Source: RYN-230 sp963814645
GTDB taxonomy: Bacteria > Actinomycetota > Actinomycetes > Streptosporangiales > Streptosporangiaceae
Assembly: GCA_963814645.1 (NCBI GenBank)
Contig: CAWFDX010000009.1
Coordinates: 1,091,303 to 1,155,302 of the forward strand
Reading direction: 5' to 3'
Length of the DNA stretch: 64,000 bases
Of this stretch, positions 41,258-50,724 are shown in pieces. Every line of letters begins with the position of its first letter. Within the stretch, counting starts at the first letter, position 1. The position numbers were made by a program, and so were the translations under genes. The notes beneath the pieces are model-generated. The model was given only the letters and a program-made list of their open reading frames with translations, was not told where the DNA came from and searched no databases.

Positions 41258-44200
41258 CTATGCGGGCCACCGGAGGTTGACGTATGCGTCGGTCTCGTCG
41301 GCTGGCACCGCGCGGGTGGAGTTGTTGAAGCGCGCGAACAAGACACGTTCGGCTTTGCTGGTCTTGGCCCATACGGGCCGGCTGTGCCGAGCGACGTTGA
41401 CGCGGCAGATCTGCTTGCCGTCGTGGACCACGATGCGGGCACGAACTCGCGTTACGGGCGGGTGGCCGAACGCGTTGATCAAGTGGGTGGTTAGCCAGTT
41501 CACGAAACCGTCGCCGTTCTTGGGCTGCACCCGGTCGTAGTCATGGTCTAGGCCGAGGACAGCACCGGAGTTGTTGACGCCGATGAGCAGGGTGCCACCG
41601 TCGGTGTTCAGAAAGCCGGCGATCGTCTTGACGACGGCGTCTTCCATTGCCTTGTTCGGCGCGCCCTCTCGTAGGTCCCATCGGGCCGTCGACTTGAACT
41701 CGACGGTGAAGTCCTCATCGTTAGCGAGGATCTCGTCGACCGTACGTAGCGCCGCTCCGCCCGGCAAGCCCAGCTGATCAGCGACGCGCGCCGCGAACTC
41801 CGCGTCGCTACGGATCCGCTCGACGACGCTATCGGCGATAGAGGCGATGTCGGGTGCGGTGAGCGTGGCGACACCGGCGCCGGTGGTCGCCGCTTCCACG
41901 CGATCGCCGGCGTAGACGCTTGATCCGTCGTCTCCGTACGCTGTGATGACGTGGTCGAAGACGACCTGGACCTTGATGTCGAAAAGCCCCGGCGGATAGG
42001 GATCCTCGGGCAGGTCGGCATCTAGGATGTCGCGGATTGTCACACGGACGTCGGCAGTCGTAGCGGCGCGGCGCCGCCAGTCCAGCACGAGCTTGTCGTG
42101 CAGGCGCGCGAGCAGCCGCTTAGCGCTGGCCTTGACGACGGCTCGTTCGGCGTCGGTGAGCGTTGGTTCAGGCTTGGTGAGGAGGTCGAAGATGGCCAGC
42201 TGTTCTTCAGTAAGCCCCTCGGTGACAGCACGCTGTTCCTCGTCGGTCAGCGTCTTCGACAGCTCGATGAGCCGGCGCAGGTACTCGTCGATGTTGATGC
42301 TGTCGGCGTTGTAATCGGCGATTAGCTCCTCGATGCGCTGAGCCAGGTCATAGCGCGTCGGGTTCCGGGTTGCCGCTGCAACAGCACGATCCTTAAGCAG
42401 CGCCGCGAGACGGTCGGTCTCAGCACGTTTACGGCCGGCGAACTTGGCCGCCAGGCCATCGAAGTCGATCTGGGACAGGTCGATGAGCGGGTCCGGCTCG
42501 CTGCCTTCGGCCGCAGCCCGGATGACGTATTCCTCGGCGCCCACGGACCGGTCCAGCAGCGCATCGACCGCGTCAGAGATCGACTCCAAGTCAGCCTTGG
42601 GGGGCCGGGCGACGTCCGTGATGCGTTCGGCCAACACACGAATGGCGGCGACGGTGCGCTGCTGGACGGCAGCCCGCGGGTCCGGCAGCAGAGCCTTGAA
42701 CAGCCTGCGCGCCTGTCGCGCGGCAGCTAGGAACGTGGTGCGGGTGTCCTCATCCACCAGCAGGTTGTCGACGGCTGCGTCTCGGAGCGCGATGTGGGCG
42801 AAACCCTTCGCGTCCCGGATAGCCAGCAGGTCAACACCCTTGGACGCACAGAACCCAACTACGGTGTCCACCGCACCGCTCAACGCCTCGACAAGCGAGT
42901 CGAGGTCCTGGATGGGCGCATCGACGTCCGCGTTCGCGGCGCCGTAGATCGCGAGCGCCTTCTCGAGGTTTCGGAATACCCCGATGTAGTCAACGATCAG
43001 GCCGTTGTCCTTATCGGGGAAGACCCGGTTCGCGCGCGCGATCGTCTGCATCAGGGTGTGATTGCGCATCGGTCGGTCGAGGTAGATCGTCGACACACTC
43101 GGCGCGTCGAATCCTGTCATCCACATGGCGCAGACGAACACCAGCCGCAGTGGATCATCCGCTGCCTTGAACTTCTCGGCCAGGTCCTCTTTGTTCATGC
43201 GCGCCCGATGCGGGCGAATGTCCAGCCCCTGCTTGTCGAGCGTTGCGATCTCGTTCTGCTCTTGGGAGACCACCACAGCCATGTCAGTGGTCTGCATCAG
43301 CTCGATGCGGCTGGCCAACCACGGCCGCTCCAGTTCGGGCAGCGCATCGTGCTGCGCGCGCAGCTCCTCGACGTGCTCGGCCCAAGCCTCGCGCACGTAT
43401 TCGTACGTGCGTACCGCGGCGGCCTTGTCAAGACCGACGTACATGGCCTTCCCGGCGAACCCGCGGCCGACGAAGTGCACGACGAGGTCCTTTGCGACCC
43501 TGCGCAGCCGCTCCGGCCTGGTCAGCAGCGTGAACTGTTGACCGAATCGTCGCGCCAGCTGGCCTTCGGCTTCCTCGTCGAGCTCGGCTGCCTCTAGCAG
43601 GTCCGCAAGCTCGTCGGCGAAGTCCTCGTTGACCAGCTGAAGCTCAGGGATGCGGTTCTCGTAGTACAGCGGGACGGTGGCGCCGTCCTCGATGGCGTCG
43701 CGGAAGTTGTAGGTGCTGACGTAGTCACCGAAGTGCTGGCGAGTCAGCTCCTCGCCGACGATCAGCGGCGTTCCGGTGAATCCCATGAACGATGCATTGG
43801 GCAGGGCCCGGCGCATGTTTAGGGCGAGGGTGTCGTACTGGCTGCGGTGAGCTTCGTCGGTAATAACGATGACGTCAGAACGGTCGGAGAGCGCGGGCAT
43901 CGTGGTCTCGCCGGCAGCGGCGTCGAGGCGGAACTTGTGGATCAAGGTGAACACGTAGCGATGGTCCGCGGCGAGCAGTTCCCGCAAGTTTGCGGCGGAC
44001 GAGGCGTGAACCTTCGCTTCGCGTGAGATCGCACCGGCGTCGGCGAATTCGCCGTGCAGCTGGACGTCCAGTTCGGTCCGGTCGGTGACCATGACGAAGG
44101 TCCACGCACCAGGGATGCGGCGCAGCACTTTCTGGGTGAACCACAGCATCGATAGCGATTTGCCGGAGCCCTGGGTGTGCCAGAAGACTCCGAGCCGCTT

Positions 44201-45070
44201 GTCGCCCGCCGCACGGATCCGGTAGAGGTTCTCGATCGCCGCGTTGACGCCCAACATCTGATGGTTGCGGGCGAGGACCTTGATTAGACCGCCTGGACGT
44301 TCGATGAAAGCAACAAAGTTCTCGATCAGATCGAGCAACCGGTCCTGCGCGCAGGTGCCGCGGATCGCTGTCTCGAGCGCGACGACTCCGCGGGCGCCGT
44401 CGGCGTCAATCATCTTCCAGTCGCCGAAGAACTCCCATGGCGAATAGGTCGATCCGATCTTCGCCTCGGATCCGTTCGACAGCAGGACGAACCCGTTCGG
44501 GACGAACAGCTGCGGGATCGTGTCGCGATAGTCGGTGAGGTTCTCGTCGTAGGCCGCCTTCACCGGCCGGTTCGGGTCCTTGAACTCCATCAGCACCAGC
44601 GGGATGCCGTTGACGAACAACACCGTGTCTGCCCGGCGCCGATGAAGGTCACCAGCTAGCCACACCTGAGACGCGGCAAGCCAGTCGTTGCTCGAGGAGT
44701 CGCGGAAGTTCGCGTATTGAACGCTCGCGTACTGGCGCTCCCCGTTCTCGCCTCGCCACTCGGCGCGGTACCCATCTCGGATTAGGTCATAGACCTCGCG
44801 GTTCGCGCGTACCCGGTCCATCGCCGACCGGTCCTTGGCGACCGCGGCGAGCGCCTCTTCACGGATCGTCTCCGGGACCTGGGGGTTCAGCCATCGCAGC
44901 GCATCTCGCAAGCGGTGGATGAGCACGACGTCGTGCATCGAATCGCGCCCGAGCGTCCCGGCCGGTCCGAACTTTTCGCCAAACGCGTCTACTACAGTCC
45001 ACCCGAGCTGCTCCAGCAGCTCAAGAGCGGGTCGTTCTACCAACCCACCCTCGGTATACGGCGACGGCAT
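41258..45070 (-). CDS. hsdR: Type I restriction enzyme subunit R with a C-terminal AlbA_2 domain
   Basis: The product has 1270 residues. The N-terminal nuclease core includes IPLVLMEFKDPN (about residue 160). The helicase motor has Walker A in WHTQGSGKSLSM (about 300), VIVITDEAHRSQYD (about 403) and FMGFTGTPLI. A helical region follows to about residue 1030. The last 170 residues are an unusual addition: FTVEFKSTARWDL, AGFLNTDGGTLLIGVNNSG and RVNVARHSRPVWAK are hallmarks of an AlbA_2/Schlafen-type putative nucleic-acid-binding domain. The start codon directly abuts the 5-bp target duplication of an IS that separates it from hsdS. Confidence 0.93.
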   Translation of the reverse strand: MPSPYTEGGLVERPALELLEQLGWTVVDAFGEKFGPAGTLGRDSMHDVVLIHRLRDALRWLNPQVPETIREEALAAVAKDRSAMDRVRANREVYDLIRDGYRAEWRGENGERQYASVQYANFRDSSSNDWLAASQVWLAGDLHRRRADTVLFVNGIPLVLMEFKDPNRPVKAAYDENLTDYRDTIPQLFVPNGFVLLSNGSEAKIGSTYSPWEFFGDWKMIDADGARGVVALETAIRGTCAQDRLLDLIENFVAFIERPGGLIKVLARNHQMLGVNAAIENLYRIRAAGDKRLGVFWHTQGSGKSLSMLWFTQKVLRRIPGAWTFVMVTDRTELDVQLHGEFADAGAISREAKVHASSAANLRELLAADHRYVFTLIHKFRLDAAAGETTMPALSDRSDVIVITDEAHRSQYDTLALNMRRALPNASFMGFTGTPLIVGEELTRQHFGDYVSTYNFRDAIEDGATVPLYYENRIPELQLVNEDFADELADLLEAAELDEEAEGQLARRFGQQFTLLTRPERLRRVAKDLVVHFVGRGFAGKAMYVGLDKAAAVRTYEYVREAWAEHVEELRAQHDALPELERPWLASRIELMQTTDMAVVVSQEQNEIATLDKQGLDIRPHRARMNKEDLAEKFKAADDPLRLVFVCAMWMTGFDAPSVSTIYLDRPMRNHTLMQTIARANRVFPDKDNGLIVDYIGVFRNLEKALAIYGAANADVDAPIQDLDSLVEALSGAVDTVVGFCASKGVDLLAIRDAKGFAHIALRDAAVDNLLVDEDTRTTFLAAARQARRLFKALLPDPRAAVQQRTVAAIRVLAERITDVARPPKADLESISDAVDALLDRSVGAEEYVIRAAAEGSEPDPLIDLSQIDFDGLAAKFAGRKRAETDRLAALLKDRAVAAATRNPTRYDLAQRIEELIADYNADSINIDEYLRRLIELSKTLTDEEQRAVTEGLTEEQLAIFDLLTKPEPTLTDAERAVVKASAKRLLARLHDKLVLDWRRRAATTADVRVTIRDILDADLPEDPYPPGLFDIKVQVVFDHVITAYGDDGSSVYAGDRVEAATTGAGVATLTAPDIASIADSVVERIRSDAEFAARVADQLGLPGGAALRTVDEILANDEDFTVEFKSTARWDLREGAPNKAMEDAVVKTIAGFLNTDGGTLLIGVNNSGAVLGLDHDYDRVQPKNGDGFVNWLTTHLINAFGHPPVTRVRARIVVHDGKQICRVNVARHSRPVWAKTSKAERVLFARFNNSTRAVPADETDAYVNLRWPA

Positions 45071-45075
45071 CTAAG
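45071..45075. repeat. Target-site duplication CTAAG, left copy
   Basis: Direct repeat immediately outside the left terminal repeat of the IS; the right copy is at 46802-46806. Confidence 0.85.
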
Positions 45076-46801
45076 CCTCAATCCACTGTGTAAATAGATG
45101 CCCGTTCGGGCGCGCCGACGCGAAAGGTGCCCTCTGAGCTGGGACGATGGGAGTTGCTGATGCTTCCGTCGTCGAGCTGGAGAGGACACCTCGCAAGTGC
45201 GATTGTTGCACGGGCTGGCGAAGACTTGCGCGACGTTTGATGACCCGAATCTCGTGTCGCGGGCGGGCCTGGTCCCGGTGATGGCCCTGGCGCAGCGGGC
45301 GGGCCTGGCTGACCTGGTTGCAGAGCACGTCCGGATCGGTCACCGGTGCGGGGTGAACGCGCACCTGAAGGTTCCGTGCCTGGCGGCTGGGATGATCGCC
45401 GGGGCGGACAGCATCGATGACATGGACCTGCTGCGGCATGGGGCGATGCCGGTGCTGTTCGGCGGGATCCGCGCCCCGTCCACGCTGGGGTCATTCCTGC
45501 GGTCGTTCACCTGGGGGAACGTGCTCCAGCTGGAGCAGGTGGGCCGGCTGGTGCTGGCGGACCTGGCCCGCCGGACGCCGCTGCTGCCCGGCAAGGACAC
45601 CGTGGCGTTCCTCGATATCGACTCCATGCAGAAACGGGTCTACGGCCACCACAAGCACGGCGCGGCGTTCGGCCATACGAAGATCCAGGGTAAGAGCCTG
45701 CTGGTCCGGGGCCTGAACGTGCTGGCCGCGACCATCAGCACGCCGCTGGCGGCGCCGGTGATCGCCGCCACCCGGCTGCGCGGCGGCAGCGCCGCCTCCT
45801 GCCGCGGTGCCGCCAGCTTCGCCACGGCATCGGTGGCCACCGCCCGCGCCACCGGGTGCACCGGGATCTTGATCGTGCGGGCGGACTCGGCGTTCTACTC
45901 CGCGGCGTTCACCACCTCAGTCCGCCGGGCCGGGGCCTGCTTCTCCGTCACGGCACCCATGAACCGCGCGGTGAAGACGGCGATCGCCGCCATCCCCGGG
46001 GCAGCCTGGACACCGATCCGCTACCCGCGGGCGATCTGGGATGACCAGCTGCGCTGCTGGGTATCCGACGCCGAGGTCGCCGAGGTCGAATACACGGCGT
46101 TTGCCTCGAAGAAGGGCGGGGCGGTCACCGCCCGGCTGATCGTCCGCCGGGTCAAAGACCTCAACCGCAAGGCCGCCTGCGGCCAGGACGAGCTGTTCCC
46201 GGCCTGGCGCTACCACGCCGTGTTCACTGACTCCCTGTTCGCGACCCTCCAGGCCGAGGAGCACCACCGCGACCATGCCCAGGCCGAGCAGGTGTTCGCC
46301 GACCTGACCGACGGGCCCCTGGCCCACCTGCCCTCAGGGTCGTTTCCCGCGAACGCGGCCTGGCTGGCCTGCGCCGCCATCGCACACAACCTGCTCCGCG
46401 CCGCCGGATCCCTGGCCAGCCTCGCCTGCGCCAAGGCCCGGGCCGCCACGCTGCGCCGCGACCTCATCAACCTCGCCGCCCGCACCGCCCGCCACGGCCG
46501 CGGCGAGATCACCCTGCACCTGCCCGAAGGATGGCACCGCGAGACCGAATGGATGAACCTCTTCGAAACCGCCTGCGGGCCACCCGCACACGCGGCCTGA
46601 CCAGCCCGGAACCGGTCACCGCGCACCAAGGCCCAAACCGCCGCCCAGACAGGCAGCCACCCCAAGACCCCGGCAAGGACCCGCGGACAAGCCGCAGAAA
46701 CGTCAGCGGCAGGAAACCCACACCCGCGCCCGCCCACACGATCAGGCCACCCAGCCCAACCCGGCAGAAACGATCATCCGCATTTACGCGGTGGATAGAG
46801 G
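45076..46801 (+). mobile_element. IS1380-family insertion sequence, intact, with CTAAG target duplication
   Basis: The 1726-bp element is bounded by imperfect terminal repeats: CCTCAATCCACTGTGTAAAT at 45076-45095 and, read from the other end, CCTCTATCCACCGCGTAAAT at 46801-46782 (17 of 20 match). It is flanked by the direct repeat CTAAG at 45071-45075 and 46802-46806. It carries one transposase gene. The insertion point lies exactly between the hsdS stop and the hsdR start. Confidence 0.9.
45197..46600 (+). CDS. IS1380 family transposase
   Basis: The product has 467 residues, full length for the family. DDE elements include VAFLDIDSMQKRVYG near residue 140, ILIVRADSAFYSAAF for the second aspartate and the C-terminal helical Glu region (AAWLACAAIAHNLLRAAGSL). 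The N-terminal NLVSRAGLVPVMALAQRAGL is the usual IS1380 start. The frame has no interruptions and both terminal repeats are present, so the element may still be active. It is oriented opposite to the hsd operon. Confidence 0.93.
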   Translation: MRLLHGLAKTCATFDDPNLVSRAGLVPVMALAQRAGLADLVAEHVRIGHRCGVNAHLKVPCLAAGMIAGADSIDDMDLLRHGAMPVLFGGIRAPSTLGSFLRSFTWGNVLQLEQVGRLVLADLARRTPLLPGKDTVAFLDIDSMQKRVYGHHKHGAAFGHTKIQGKSLLVRGLNVLAATISTPLAAPVIAATRLRGGSAASCRGAASFATASVATARATGCTGILIVRADSAFYSAAFTTSVRRAGACFSVTAPMNRAVKTAIAAIPGAAWTPIRYPRAIWDDQLRCWVSDAEVAEVEYTAFASKKGGAVTARLIVRRVKDLNRKAACGQDELFPAWRYHAVFTDSLFATLQAEEHHRDHAQAEQVFADLTDGPLAHLPSGSFPANAAWLACAAIAHNLLRAAGSLASLACAKARAATLRRDLINLAARTARHGRGEITLHLPEGWHRETEWMNLFETACGPPAHAA

Positions 46802-46806
46802 CTAAG
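46802..46806. repeat. Target-site duplication CTAAG, right copy
   Basis: This direct repeat is identical to 45071-45075. It includes the hsdS stop codon (TAG on the minus strand), so insertion left hsdS intact. Confidence 0.85.
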
Positions 46807-48031
46807 CCTCCGCAGCCTCGACCAGCGCGTCCAGATCCAGCGACGCCACTTCAATATCTCCGCTGACCAGCTTGGGAAGAAGCGAGTCTCGAATCGCCAC
46901 CAAGATCAACCGCTGGGACGCTAGGGAGAGAGCGTCGGCCCACAATGGGTCCGCTGTATCCGTGAACATGCGCTGAACGGCGATCGGAGGCACGAGGATT
47001 TGGAAGTCACGGAGCAGCGCGAGATTGACGTGCGGAACTCCAGCCGTCATTGCTTGGGCGATGAATCGCCGCGTCGTACCCTCAGATCTCATCTGTGCGT
47101 ACACGAAGCCCGGCGCTGCGACTTCCGAATCAGTCGTAATCTTCATTTGGCTCTGGGAGAGCACGTAGCGCTCGTAGCGTGGCCGAGGTGGGATCATCCC
47201 GACCTGACCTAGCGTGCCTCGTTGAGTGATGACGATATCGCCCGGCCCGGTCAGCGAAGATCGCAGTTCATCTGCTTTCTCGGCCGAGACGTAAACCAGG
47301 TCGGTCTCGTCGAACCCTCCCCCAAGTCGGAGATTAGTGCCACGCAGAACTGGCACCCCATTATCTCGGTAGTGCTTACGACCGAGCTTTGATCCAAACG
47401 GTCCGCTGGCGACACCGTGTCGCTGCTTTGAGGCGATTGCCGCTACACGTTTTACCCGCCAGCCCTGCGGGATCGGCCCCAATGCAGACTCCGCGAGCGT
47501 GGCCTTCTCGTGGCCGGGGTAGCGGAAGTGGACGAACCACTCGCGGTAGATAGCGCGCGTCATCTCCTCCAGCATCCGAATCTGTTGCTCATTGTTCTCG
47601 ATCAAGTCGTCGAGCGCACCGAGGATGCCGGCGATCCGGGCCTGGGTGCTTGGGCCTGGGACGGTGACGGGCAGCAGATGCGCGTGATTCCGGTTCAGGG
47701 TCGGGTTTGCTGCGCCCGCGTCGAGCGAGGCCAGTGGAAGCGTCTGGAGGAGGTAGTAGACGAAGCGCGGCTCCGCGCCCCTAAAGTCCTTAACCCACAG
47801 CGTGGTGTCGTGAGGCCAGTATGGGCCGGGCGAGAAGTGGACCTTCCCCAACACCCCCTTGCGGCCAGTGATGACCCCCGGCCCATCGACCTTCGCAACG
47901 TTGGTTGTGTATCCGGTGCCGCCCGAAGAGATCACCGGGTAAGGGCCAGGCGTCGCCGCCTTTTCCGTAAGGTCAAAGCCACGCTGGAGTGTGATCACCT
48001 CGCCGAGGGGGACCCGCCGCCATTCGGTCAT
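46802..48031 (-). CDS. hsdS: Type I restriction-modification specificity subunit
   Basis: The product has 409 residues and two target-recognition domains in tandem. The first ends in LLPVTVPGPSTQARIAGILG with the conserved helical spacer (LDDLIENNEQQIRMLEEMTR). The second starts at GWRVKRVAAIASKQ and ends with VPPIAVQRMF and DSLLPKLVSGDIEV. It decides the DNA sequence methylated and cut. It overlaps hsdM by 4 bp. The stop codon is within the IS target duplication but unchanged. Confidence 0.94.
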   Translation of the reverse strand: MTEWRRVPLGEVITLQRGFDLTEKAATPGPYPVISSGGTGYTTNVAKVDGPGVITGRKGVLGKVHFSPGPYWPHDTTLWVKDFRGAEPRFVYYLLQTLPLASLDAGAANPTLNRNHAHLLPVTVPGPSTQARIAGILGALDDLIENNEQQIRMLEEMTRAIYREWFVHFRYPGHEKATLAESALGPIPQGWRVKRVAAIASKQRHGVASGPFGSKLGRKHYRDNGVPVLRGTNLRLGGGFDETDLVYVSAEKADELRSSLTGPGDIVITQRGTLGQVGMIPPRPRYERYVLSQSQMKITTDSEVAAPGFVYAQMRSEGTTRRFIAQAMTAGVPHVNLALLRDFQILVPPIAVQRMFTDTADPLWADALSLASQRLILVAIRDSLLPKLVSGDIEVASLDLDALVEAAEA

Positions 48032-49578
48032 TCGCCGAGGATTCCCTGAATCGCGGAGTCCACCTTCGCTCGTAGCACGTCGGCTTCGTCGCAGAGCCGC
48101 GAGAAATCCTCGTAAAGCTCAGTGAGTTTCTCTGCGAAGTCCTCGCCATCATCCTCTATCGCAGCTGTGCCGGTGTAGCGCCCCGGGTTGAGGCTCCAGC
48201 CCTGCGACTCGATCTCAGCGCGAGTGGCGACCTTGCACAGGCCGGGCACGTCAACGTACGTGCGAGCCGGGAAGCACTCCGTAAGCAGGGTATCGCTGTC
48301 AGCAACCATCTCGATATCTTCACCGCGGTAGAGTCGGACTACGTTGGCGAGGAACTCGATCTGTTCTGGCAGGAAGTCACGGTGTGCGCGGTCGATCTGG
48401 CGGTAGAGGTGGCGGGCGTCGAGGAACAGAACCGTGTCTTTACGCTTGGTTCCGCGTTTTGACTTGTCGAGGAACCACAGCGTGACGGGCAATGTGACGG
48501 TGTAGAAGAAGTTCGTGCCGATTGCGACCATCACGTCAACAGCGCCGGATTCGATGAGTTGCTTGCGGACCTCGCGTTCGGAGTGGCCTGCGTCGCCGGC
48601 CGAGTTAGCCATGACGAAGCCGGCTCGGCCGCGGTCATTCAGCGCCGAGTAAAACTGCTGGATCCAGAGGTAGTTGGCGTTGTCCGGCTTGGGAATGCCG
48701 AACGGGAAGCGGTTGTCCCCTCCGAGCTTGTCCTTATCGACTTTGTCAACGTTGAAGGGTGGGTTGGCCATGACGAAGTCAAAAGCTCCGATGGATCGAT
48801 GCGGGTCCTCGTAGTAGCTGTTCGCTAGGCGAATGTCTCCTGACAGACCATGCAGCGCTAGGTTCATCTTGGCGAGCGGGACCGTGCCTTCTTTCTGCTC
48901 CACGCCGTAGATGGACAACTCACGGGTGGCGGACTTGTTGTGCCTATCGACGAACTTGGCGCACTGAACGAACATGCCGCCCGATCCACACGCGGGGTCG
49001 TAGACCTTGCCGTGAAACGGTTCGATGATCTCGACGATCAGTCGGACGATCGAGTACGGCGTGAAGAATTCGCCGCCGAGGCGGCCCTCGCTCGCTGCGA
49101 AGTTGGAGAGGAAGTCCTCGTAGATTAGCCCGAAGGCGTCGCCGGACAGTTGGCGTGGCAACGGAGCGAACAGCCTGAGCAACTCACTGAGCGTTGATTT
49201 CTCGAGTCGCTGGTAGCCACGAGGAAGTACATCGCGCAGCTCAGGGTTCGAGTCCTCGATGAGCTTCATCGCCTCGTCGATTGCCTTGCCCAGGTTCTCG
49301 CCCTCGGGAAGGTCGACCAGATACGACAGCCGCGCACGAGGTGGGACGAACAGCACTGAGTGCGCGCGGTAGTCGTCGGACGTGACCGGCCGCCGGGCGG
49401 TGGACTTGGCCTCGAGTTCGGGACGAACTTGCTCGAACCGGTGCTCAGCGTAAGCGAGGAAGATCAGCCCGAGCACTGGGCCGCGGTATTCCGCGGGCGA
49501 CAGCGTCGAATTCGCGCGCAGCTCGTCGGCGGCGGCCCACAGTGTGCCGCGCACCCGCGCCAGCTCGTCGGTTTTCAC
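48028..49578 (-). CDS. hsdM: Type I restriction-modification DNA methyltransferase subunit
   Basis: The product has 516 residues from a GTG. It contains the N-terminal HsdM helical domain (LRANSTLSPAEYRGPVLGLI), the SAM-binding motif VYDPACGSGGMF (about residue 196) and the N6-adenine catalytic motif DFVMANPPFNVD (about residue 272). It forms M2S with HsdS for modification and R2M2S for restriction. It is the first gene of the hsdM-hsdS-hsdR operon, divergent from the IetA-like gene. Confidence 0.95.
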   Translation of the reverse strand: MKTDELARVRGTLWAAADELRANSTLSPAEYRGPVLGLIFLAYAEHRFEQVRPELEAKSTARRPVTSDDYRAHSVLFVPPRARLSYLVDLPEGENLGKAIDEAMKLIEDSNPELRDVLPRGYQRLEKSTLSELLRLFAPLPRQLSGDAFGLIYEDFLSNFAASEGRLGGEFFTPYSIVRLIVEIIEPFHGKVYDPACGSGGMFVQCAKFVDRHNKSATRELSIYGVEQKEGTVPLAKMNLALHGLSGDIRLANSYYEDPHRSIGAFDFVMANPPFNVDKVDKDKLGGDNRFPFGIPKPDNANYLWIQQFYSALNDRGRAGFVMANSAGDAGHSEREVRKQLIESGAVDVMVAIGTNFFYTVTLPVTLWFLDKSKRGTKRKDTVLFLDARHLYRQIDRAHRDFLPEQIEFLANVVRLYRGEDIEMVADSDTLLTECFPARTYVDVPGLCKVATRAEIESQGWSLNPGRYTGTAAIEDDGEDFAEKLTELYEDFSRLCDEADVLRAKVDSAIQGILGE

Positions 49579-49753
49579 TCGTTTCGCCCCCTAGTTGAAC
49601 AGAGCGTAGGTTATCGCTCGGGCGTCGGCTGTGGCCCACGGATTGGACCATCTGGGAGTTCGCGCTTGACCGAGATGATCCCAGGTGCGTCTATGTCCAG
49701 CGGCGGGCTCTGGGTCTGCAACTATGGGAGCTACCGGCTCGATGGGAGGAAGC
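49579..49753. promoter_or_regulatory. Divergent promoter gap between hsdM and the ietA-like gene
   Basis: This 175-bp gap contains the ribosome sites GGGGGCGAAACGA for hsdM and GGGAGGAAGC for the AAA ATPase. No clear palindrome stands out. Confidence 0.4.
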
Positions 49754-50724
49754 ATGGCGCGCGCCGACCTGCTGCTAGCACTTGTGCGGTCCGGTGCCGG
49801 TGGCGATGACCTCGCGTTCCGTCGCGCCGCCGAGGCCCTCATCGCTGAGGAGGAGGGCAAGAGGCATGGCGTCCTGGCCTCGCAACTCGCTGACGCGCTA
49901 ACTAGGCGCCGACCGACCTCGAACGTATCTCCGCTAGCGCGCAACGACGCCGCGGCGGCGCTACTCCACGAGCTGGAACCCGAACGACGCGTCAGCGAGT
50001 TGGTGCTACCACCGACCGCCCGTCAGACAGTGAACGAGTTCGTAGAGGAGCATCATCGCCGCGACCTACTCCGCAGTCACGGTATCGAACCTCGCCTCGC
50101 GTCCTGCTGGTCGGACCTCCTGGCGACGGCAAGACGACATTGGCCGAGGCGCTCGCTACCGAATTGGCGGTTCCGCTCATGAGCGTCCGCTACGAAGGAC
50201 TGATCGGCAGCTTCCTTGGCGAAACGGCGGCACGGCTTGAGACGCTCTTCTCCGCCGTCCGGATACGCCCGTGCGTGCTCTTCTTCGACGAGTTCGACGC
50301 GGTAGCCAAAGAGCGCGGCGACACTCACGAGACAGGTGAGATCAAGCGAGTCGTCAGTTCCCTGCTTCTCCAAGTCGACAAGCTTCCGAGCTACGTAGTC
50401 GTCGTAGCTGCGACCAATCATGCTGAGCTTCTCGACCGCGCAGTGTGGCGTCGAATGCAGCTGCGAATCGAACTGCCGCAGCCCACACGCGCCGCGAAAG
50501 TCGAATTTCTAAATGCTTGGTCCCAACGGACCCGCGTCGATCTGGGGCTCGCGCCCAAGACCATCGCAGAACGACTGCAGGGCGTCAGCTTCGCCGAACT
50601 GGAGGAGTTCGCCCTCGACGTCCAGCGCAGATCCATCCTGTCCGGCCCCGAACCACAGGCTCGCGAAGTCACACAACGAGTCCTGAAGGAATGGGCAACG
50701 CGCTCCCGAACTATTCACAAGTGA
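49754..50724 (+). pseudogene. ietA: IetA-like AAA+ ATPase of a two-gene defence system, one frame change near 50097
   Basis: From the ATG at 49754 (GGGAGGAAGC upstream) the helical N-terminus reads ADLLLALVRSGAGGDDLAFR. After an indel near 50097 the ATPase core follows: Walker A VGPPGDGKTTLAEAL, Walker B VLFFDEFDAVAKERG, sensor 1 YVVVVAATNHAELLDRAVWR and a C-terminal lid. The gene is followed at once by a subtilase gene, the pairing described for the IetAS phage-defence system. The corrected product would be about 323 residues. All ATPase motifs are intact in spite of the shift. Confidence 0.75.

Noticed and set aside
50130..50724. Second independent AAA gene starting at 50140
   Set aside because: Walker A lies upstream of this start in the same frame, so this is the 3' part of the frameshifted ietA-like gene.
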